From NCBI GenBank assembly GCA_030770545.1, contig CM061093.1:2778501-2842500 (forward strand): 64,000 bases of DNA, read 5' to 3'. Both the position numbers and the translations under genes were made by a program. The stretch is from Macropodus opercularis (lineage: Eukaryota; Chordata; Actinopteri; Anabantiformes; Osphronemidae). Below, in pieces: positions 56,101-64,000 of this stretch (position 1 is its first letter; each line of letters starts with the position of its first letter). The notes beneath the pieces were generated by a model, which worked only from the letters and a program-made list of their open reading frames with translations, searched no databases and was not told the origin of the DNA.

Positions 56101-59100
56101 CCTCCCTCTTCCGTCCCGTGGGGGGAAGTGGGAGGTTGGAGGAGAAAAAAAGAGAAAAATAGGGGGTGAGTTCCTTAGGTGTCTTTTTTCATGGCTTTCT
56201 TCTGTTTTTAGGTTTCCCGGGCCCTCACCACGAGGAGCAGAATCGGAAAGGAGTTCCGCAGGGATAGGAAGTGGGTGTACATCGTTATACTAACACCACA
56301 ACCCCGCCGGATTAGGCGCCACCTGCATCCCTCCTCCCTCTTCCGTCCCGTGGGGGGAAGTGGGAGGTTGGAGGAAAAATTCCATGTGTCTTCTGGTTTT
56401 TTAGGTTTTTCAGGCCCTCGCCACGAGGAGCAGAATCGGAAAGGAGTTCCGCAGGGATAGGAAGTGGGTGTACATCGTTATACTAACACCACAACCCCGC
56501 CGGATTAGGCGCCACCTGCATCCCTCCTCCCTCTTCCGTCCCGTGGGGGGAAGATGGAGGTTGGAGGTACTTGTGAGTAACTCTTTTTTAGTTTTCAGAG
56601 GAACAGGTTGTCCGATGGCTCTGGCTGGGTTAGGTGTATGAGTTTTTTCTCAATGACTCCCCCCACTCTAGTCCTTTAGAGTAGAGCAGTTTGGTGTGGA
56701 GAGCCAAGGGCAAGGCACGGGCCGACGCTTGTCACTCATGTTCCTCGATACTTGAGTTACTCTTGTGTTTTGCAGATTCCTTTATATGGTCAAAGCGTCC
56801 TCTGCAGCCCCCAGGAGGCCGTGAGACAGCTGCAAAGGGTGAGCTTTGCCATTTTTTTGGATTTGGTCCTCCTTGTTTGATTGCTTTCGGTCTTAGAGAC
56901 ATTTTCAAGTCCTCCGTTCGGGATTTCAATCATTAGAATTAGGCACAGGGATCCCACGGTTAGGTTTAGGGGAATGCCCAGGTGAGGGATAAGGGTTAAA
57001 TTAGTTGTTAGAGTCCTAGTTTGGAGACTAACGGTTAGGTTTAGGCATGAGGCCCCTATGGTTAGGGTTAGTAGGAAGCCAAGGTTGAGGTTAAGTTATT
57101 GCTAATGTGCCGGGTTGGGTTTAGGCATTGAGGTCTACTTGTTAGGTTTAGTATAAGTCCCATGTTAGGGTTTAGACAGTTTGTTCTAAGTCATTTTGAA
57201 CTAAATAGTGAGGACATATCATCAGTAGTGTACCTTAGGTTCATCGGGCGTTTCGGCCATTTACCACTAGACACCCTCCCCTAAGGGCGGCCCCCTGGGG
57301 TGATCAAGTCCCAGGGTATGTCCTCTTAGCCAATTGGTTTGTTTTAGAAGTGGCACATTAAATTTAGCGTAATCAAGGTTTGAATTGATAGTTAATTTAG
57401 ATTGATCAGAGTGAATTGGTTAAGTTAAGAAGGTCAATAGGTCAGAATTAAGGTTAAATTGAGTTTCTAGGTGTAAAGAGTTTAAGTTTTTCTGTCTAGG
57501 AGGATTTGGATTCTAAGAGGTCAAAAGGTCAGGTAGGATGAATTAATATTAAGGCCAGATTTGAACTAATTTTAGTTTTCTCTCTGTCCAGTTGTTCCAG
57601 GTGGAGTCCTCTTCTTCAGGAGAGTTGAGATTTCCTGTCCAGGAAGATTTGGATTCCGGGGGTCAAAAAGTCAGGTAAGGATTTGGATTAAAATTCAATT
57701 TAGGGTTAATATTAAAGACCGGATTTGAACTAATTTCTGTTTTTCTCTTGTCTAATTGTTCCAGGTGGAGTCCTCTTCTTCCAGTGGGGGTTCCTCCGTC
57801 AGTCTTCACGTGTGGTGCAGCATGTGCTGTGCATGAGCGGAGCTATCCTCCATAGAAGACTCGGCCACGTTTAAGGTCCTTGACGCCGTGGACCACCACA
57901 TCCCGCGTGCTGTCCTAGTGGACCCGGGAGGGCCGTCTACTTACCCCTTGTTCAGGTTGAGATTGGTTGTTGGCACCGTTAGGTTACTCCAATCTGCCCA
58001 GACAAGGTTGAGAGGTGGGTCTCGTCTTCTTCGGTCTTGCCGTTAACGGGAGCGGGACCGGCACTCGGGGAGCTCCGGGACAAGCTGTCGCCCGCCCGGC
58101 TCGACCCGAACGTCGGCCCGCTCCCTCCCCTGAGCACCTCCCCGGTGGAGACGGCGCTCATTCTACGGTGGCTAGGGGAAAAGGGCCACCCGGGGCAGCG
58201 CCCCGAGCGGATAACCCTATCCCCGTCCCCGAGCGCTCCCTCTGGAGAACTACCAGGTTCAGCAAGCGTTGCTTCACCATCATTCCCCAGTGGAAGGCGC
58301 CCATGCTAGCAGGGTCTAGAGTAACCACCCAGGGGGAGTATTCCTGGTGGTGGAGCGTACCTCCAGCTAGTCTGGAAGCCCCCACGCTTCGACCAGGCTC
58401 CCCCCTATGCTAACCTGTCTGCCTACCCCAAGCTGGCTAAGGAATGGTGCTCTGGAGTCGCTGCGGGTCCCTCGTAGAACTCCCTCTGGGGGTCTCTGGT
58501 GTTGAAGCTCTCAAAAGAGCTCAGAGATAGTTCTTCAGAGTCAATCTGGCAGTCTCTGGGGATCTTCAGCGCGGAGGCCGAGGTTCTCCCGGGTGTACTT
58601 GGGGGGCGATTTTCGGGGGGTCTCCATGTTTTGAAGCAGCGTTTTCGGTTATGGTGTCAATTTTTGCAGATGCATCATGGGTAATATGCAAATTTTTAGG
58701 GGCGTGGTTGGACTTCCGGGTTAGAATTGGCGTTAGGGTTAGGGTTAGCGTTCTCAGCTAGGGTTAGGGTTAGGGTTTTTAGGTCTGTTTTCTGAAAGCT
58801 AAGGGCTAATTTGTTGAGTTTAGCATTGTATTAGCTGCCCCAGTCCATTGGTGTATCGTAGGTCTGATGGGTCGCCGGTCAGGGCTAGACCAGAACCGAG
58901 TTCTAGGTCTTGGGTCATTTGGACACCTAGGGTGAGGCACCTAATGATTATTGGATTTAAGTTGAGCTAATTGAATTTAAACTAGACTGGACTGATGTGG
59001 TTGTCCAAGTTCCCGGGGTTTGGTGTTCTTTTCTGTTATTTCCTCTTCATCCTTGTAGGTCTTGGTGCCACACCACGAGGAGCAGAATCGGAAAGGAGTT

Positions 59101-62100
59101 CCGCAGGGATAGGAAGTGGGTGTACATCGTTATACTAACACCACAACCCCGCCGGATTAGGCGCCACCTGCATCCCTCCTCCCTCTTCCGTCCCGTGGGG
59201 GGAAGTGGGAGGTTGGAGGAGAAAAAAAGAGAAAAATAGGGGGTGAGTTCCTTAGGTGTCTTTTTTCATGGCTTTCTTCTGTTTTTAGGTTTCCCGGGCC
59301 CTCACCACGAGGAGCAGAATCGGAAAGGAGTTCCGCAGGGATAGGAAGTGGGTGTACATCGTTATACTAACACCACAACCCCGCCGGATTAGGCGCCACC
59401 TGCATCCCTCCTCCCTCTTCCGTCCCGTGGGGGGAAGTGGGAGGTTGGAGGAAAAATTCCATGTGTCTTCTGGTTTTTTAGGTTTTTCAGGCCCTCGCCA
59501 CGAGGAGCAGAATCGGAAAGGAGTTCCGCAGGGATAGGAAGTGGGTGTACATCGTTATACTAACACCACAACCCCGCCGGATTAGGCGCCACCTGCATCC
59601 CTCCTCCCTCTTCCGTCCCGTGGGGGGAAGATGGAGGTTGGAGGTACTTGTGAGTAACTCTTTTTTAGTTTTCAGAGGAACAGGTTGTCCGATGGCTCTG
59701 GCTGGGTTAGGTGTATGAGTTTTTTCTCAATGACTCCCCCCACTCTAGTCCTTTAGAGTAGAGCAGTTTGGTGTGGAGAGCCAAGGGCAAGGCACGGGCC
59801 GACGCTTGTCACTCATGTTCCTCGATACTTGAGTTACTCTTGTGTTTTGCAGATTCCTTTATATGGTCAAAGCGTCCTCTGCAGCCCCCAGGAGGCCGTG
59901 AGACAGCTGCAAAGGGTGAGCTTTGCCATTTTTTTGGATTTGGTCCTCCTTGTTTGATTGCTTTCGGTCTTAGAGACATTTTCAAGTCCTCCGTTCGGGA
60001 TTTCAATCATTAGAATTAGGCACAGGGATCCCACGGTTAGGTTTAGGGGAATGCCCAGGTGAGGGATAAGGGTTAAATTAGTTGTTAGAGTCCTAGTTTG
60101 GAGACTAACGGTTAGGTTTAGGCATGAGGCCCCTATGGTTAGGGTTAGTAGGAAGCCAAGGTTGAGGTTAAGTTATTGCTAATGTGCCGGGTTGGGTTTA
60201 GGCATTGAGGTCTACTTGTTAGGTTTAGTATAAGTCCCATGTTAGGGTTTAGACAGTTTGTTCTAAGTCATTTTGAACTAAATAGTGAGGACATATCATC
60301 AGTAGTGTACCTTAGGTTCATCGGGCGTTTCGGCCATTTACCACTAGACACCCTCCCCTAAGGGCGGCCCCCTGGGGTGATCAAGTCCCAGGGTATGTCC
60401 TCTTAGCCAATTGGTTTGTTTTAGAAGTGGCACATTAAATTTAGCGTAATCAAGGTTTGAATTGATAGTTAATTTAGATTGATCAGAGTGAATTGGTTAA
60501 GTTAAGAAGGTCAATAGGTCAGAATTAAGGTTAAATTGAGTTTCTAGGTGTAAAGAGTTTAAGTTTTTCTGTCTAGGAGGATTTGGATTCTAAGAGGTCA
60601 AAAGGTCAGGTAGGATGAATTAATATTAAGGCCAGATTTGAACTAATTTTAGTTTTCTCTCTGTCCAGTTGTTCCAGGTGGAGTCCTCTTCTTCAGGAGA
60701 GTTGAGATTTCCTGTCCAGGAAGATTTGGATTCCGGGGGTCAAAAAGTCAGGTAAGGATTTGGATTAAAATTCAATTTAGGGTTAATATTAAAGACCGGA
60801 TTTGAACTAATTTCTGTTTTTCTCTTGTCTAATTGTTCCAGGTGGAGTCCTCTTCTTCCAGTGGGGGTTCCTCCGTCAGTCTTCACGTGTGGTGCAGCAT
60901 GTGCTGTGCATGAGCGGAGCTATCCTCCATAGAAGACTCGGCCACGTTTAAGGTCCTTGACGCCGTGGACCACCACATCCCGCGTGCTGTCCTAGTGGAC
61001 CCGGGAGGGCCGTCTACTTACCCCTTGTTCAGGTTGAGATTGGTTGTTGGCACCGTTAGGTTACTCCAATCTGCCCAGACAAGGTTGAGAGGTGGGTCTC
61101 GTCTTCTTCGGTCTTGCCGTTAACGGGAGCGGGACCGGCACTCGGGGAGCTCCGGGACAAGCTGTCGCCCGCCCGGCTCGACCCGAACGTCGGCCCGCTC
61201 CCTCCCCTGAGCACCTCCCCGGTGGAGACGGCGCTCATTCTACGGTGGCTAGGGGAAAAGGGCCACCCGGGGCAGCGCCCCGAGCGGATAACCCTATCCC
61301 CGTCCCCGAGCGCTCCCTCTGGAGAACTACCAGGTTCAGCAAGCGTTGCTTCACCATCATTCCCCAGTGGAAGGCGCCCATGCTAGCAGGGTCTAGAGTA
61401 ACCACCCAGGGGGAGTATTCCTGGTGGTGGAGCGTACCTCCAGCTAGTCTGGAAGCCCCCACGCTTCGACCAGGCTCCCCCCTATGCTAACCTGTCTGCC
61501 TACCCCAAGCTGGCTAAGGAATGGTGCTCTGGAGTCGCTGCGGGTCCCTCGTAGAACTCCCTCTGGGGGTCTCTGGTGTTGAAGCTCTCAAAAGAGCTCA
61601 GAGATAGTTCTTCAGAGTCAATCTGGCAGTCTCTGGGGATCTTCAGCGCGGAGGCCGAGGTTCTCCCGGGTGTACTTGGGGGGCGATTTTCGGGGGGTCT
61701 CCATGTTTTGAAGCAGCGTTTTCGGTTATGGTGTCAATTTTTGCAGATGCATCATGGGTAATATGCAAATTTTTAGGGGCGTGGTTGGACTTCCGGGTTA
61801 GAATTGGCGTTAGGGTTAGGGTTAGCGTTCTCAGCTAGGGTTAGGGTTAGGGTTTTTAGGTCTGTTTTCTGAAAGCTAAGGGCTAATTTGTTGAGTTTAG
61901 CATTGTATTAGCTGCCCCAGTCCATTGGTGTATCGTAGGTCTGATGGGTCGCCGGTCAGGGCTAGACCAGAACCGAGTTCTAGGTCTTGGGTCATTTGGA
62001 CACCTAGGGTGAGGCACCTAATGATTATTGGATTTAAGTTGAGCTAATTGAATTTAAACTAGACTGGACTGATGTGGTTGTCCAAGTTCCCGGGGTTTGG

Positions 62101-62783
62101 TGTTCTTTTCTGTTATTTCCTCTTCATCCTTGTAGGTCTTGGTGCCACACCACGAGGAGCAGAATCGGAAAGGAGTTCCGCAGGGATAGGAAGTGGGTGT
62201 ACATCGTTATACTAACACCACAACCCCGCCGGATTAGGCGCCACCTGCATCCCTCCTCCCTCTTCCGTCCCGTGGGGGGAAGTGGGAGGTTGGAGGAGAA
62301 AAAAAGAGAAAAATAGGGGGTGAGTTCCTTAGGTGTCTTTTTTCATGGCTTTCTTCTGTTTTTAGGTTTCCCGGGCCCTCACCACGAGGAGCAGAATCGG
62401 AAAGGAGTTCCGCAGGGATAGGAAGTGGGTGTACATCGTTATACTAACACCACAACCCCGCCGGATTAGGCGCCACCTGCATCCCTCCTCCCTCTTCCGT
62501 CCCGTGGGGGGAAGTGGGAGGTTGGAGGAAAAATTCCATGTGTCTTCTGGTTTTTTAGGTTTTTCAGGCCCTCGCCACGAGGAGCAGAATCGGAAAGGAG
62601 TTCCGCAGGGATAGGAAGTGGGTGTACATCGTTATACTAACACCACAACCCCGCCGGATTAGGCGCCACCTGCATCCCTCCTCCCTCTTCCGTCCCGTGG
62701 GGGGAAGATGGAGGTTGGAGGTACTTGTGAGTAACTCTTTTTTAGTTTTCAGAGGAACAGGTTGTCCGATGGCTCTGGCTGGG
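38168..62783 (+). repeat. Macrosatellite units U2-U9, eight 3077-bp copies
   Basis: Units start at 38168, 41245, 44322, 47399, 50476, 53553, 56630 and 59707. Every landmark recurs at exact 3077-bp steps, and all translated stretches compared are identical. No base difference from U1 was noticed, although I could not align every position. Such uniformity needs very recent amplification or frequent gene conversion, or could be an assembly product. Confidence 0.95.
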
Positions 62784-64000
62784 TTAGGTGTATGAGTTTT
62801 TTCTCAATGACTCCCCCCACTCTAGTCCTTTAGAGTAGAGCAGTTTGGTGTGGAGAGCCAAGGGCAAGGCACGGGCCGACGCTTGTCACTCATGTTCCTC
62901 GATACTTGAGTTACTCTTGTGTTTTGCAGATTCCTTTATATGGTCAAAGCGTCCTCTGCAGCCCCCAGGAGGCCGTGAGACAGCTGCAAAGGGTGAGCTT
63001 TGCCATTTTTTTGGATTTGGTCCTCCTTGTTTGATTGCTTTCGGTCTTAGAGACATTTTCAAGTCCTCCGTTCGGGATTTCAATCATTAGAATTAGGCAC
63101 AGGGATCCCACGGTTAGGTTTAGGGGAATGCCCAGGTGAGGGATAAGGGTTAAATTAGTTGTTAGAGTCCTAGTTTGGAGACTAACGGTTAGGTTTAGGC
63201 ATGAGGCCCCTATGGTTAGGGTTAGTAGGAAGCCAAGGTTGAGGTTAAGTTATTGCTAATGTGCCGGGTTGGGTTTAGGCATTGAGGTCTACTTGTTAGG
63301 TTTAGTATAAGTCCCATGTTAGGGTTTAGACAGTTTGTTCTAAGTCATTTTGAACTAAATAGTGAGGACATATCATCAGTAGTGTACCTTAGGTTCATCG
63401 GGCGTTTCGGCCATTTACCACTAGACACCCTCCCCTAAGGGCGGCCCCCTGGGGTGATCAAGTCCCAGGGTATGTCCTCTTAGCCAATTGGTTTGTTTTA
63501 GAAGTGGCACATTAAATTTAGCGTAATCAAGGTTTGAATTGATAGTTAATTTAGATTGATCAGAGTGAATTGGTTAAGTTAAGAAGGTCAATAGGTCAGA
63601 ATTAAGGTTAAATTGAGTTTCTAGGTGTAAAGAGTTTAAGTTTTTCTGTCTAGGAGGATTTGGATTCTAAGAGGTCAAAAGGTCAGGTAGGATGAATTAA
63701 TATTAAGGCCAGATTTGAACTAATTTTAGTTTTCTCTCTGTCCAGTTGTTCCAGGTGGAGTCCTCTTCTTCAGGAGAGTTGAGATTTCCTGTCCAGGAAG
63801 ATTTGGATTCCGGGGGTCAAAAAGTCAGGTAAGGATTTGGATTAAAATTCAATTTAGGGTTAATATTAAAGACCGGATTTGAACTAATTTCTGTTTTTCT
63901 CTTGTCTAATTGTTCCAGGTGGAGTCCTCTTCTTCCAGTGGGGGTTCCTCCGTCAGTCTTCACGTGTGGTGCAGCATGTGCTGTGCATGAGCGGAGCTAT
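62784..64000 (+). repeat. Macrosatellite unit U10, cut by window end
   Basis: The first 1217 bp of a further unit, the same as the earlier copies as far as seen, so the array continues to the right. Confidence 0.95.

Noticed and set aside
33039..64000. Ribosomal DNA or 5S array
   Set aside because: The unit size fits some tandem gene arrays, but no 5S, 5.8S, 18S or 28S sequence is recognisable.

Overview
The window is vertebrate nuclear DNA, most likely from a teleost fish. The evidence is TTAGGG telomere-type repeats, a spliced gene with canonical GT/AG introns, two retrovirus-like elements, an L2-type LINE tail common in fish genomes, and two large tandem-repeat fields. No bacterial-type operons, rRNA, tRNA or CRISPR arrays are visible. 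The TTAGGG strand reads left to right, so the chromosome end, if this is a true subtelomere, lies to the right of position 64000.

Layout. 1-3167: a tandemly duplicated, unrecognised and broken coding-like sequence on the minus strand (repeat period about 2683 bp). 3168-5560: a decayed endogenous retrovirus, here ERV-A, on the plus strand, with gag, protease and pol fragments, a purine tract, a probable LTR and a proline-tRNA-like primer site. 5974-7192: the first five exons of an unrecognised single-span membrane protein gene on the plus strand. 8400-21518 and 27465-32430: one 194-bp satellite array, split in two by a 5946-bp provirus, here ERV-B (21519-27464, minus strand). 32440-33038: a spacer with a LINE tail and a CTCF-type motif. 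33039-64000: a subtelomeric macrosatellite made of one 2052-bp founder-like unit, nine full 3077-bp units and a partial tenth.

ERV-B is the most informative element. Its two 550-bp LTRs look identical and it has a CACC 4-bp target duplication, a tRNA-Trp primer site and a polypurine tract. It also has a complete 703-codon gag followed in the same frame, after one TGA, by protease. Downstream of the protease the open frame carries two H-hydrophobic-(T/S)-hydrophobic motifs 63 residues apart, the signature of 2H phosphoesterases, before the frame enters reverse transcriptase and breaks. Most of pol and env is deleted, so the copy cannot replicate on its own. The second His motif also survives in ERV-A, which suggests the domain is an old part of this retroviral lineage.

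The subtelomeric units each contain a CpG-rich block, then an octamer/KLF/ETS motif cluster, then TTAGGG repeats on the same strand. This order resembles vertebrate TERRA promoters. A canonical CTCF core lies 275 bp before the array. The units also hold three identical 133-bp cassettes with splice-like borders. No convincing protein-coding gene was found in the macrosatellite.
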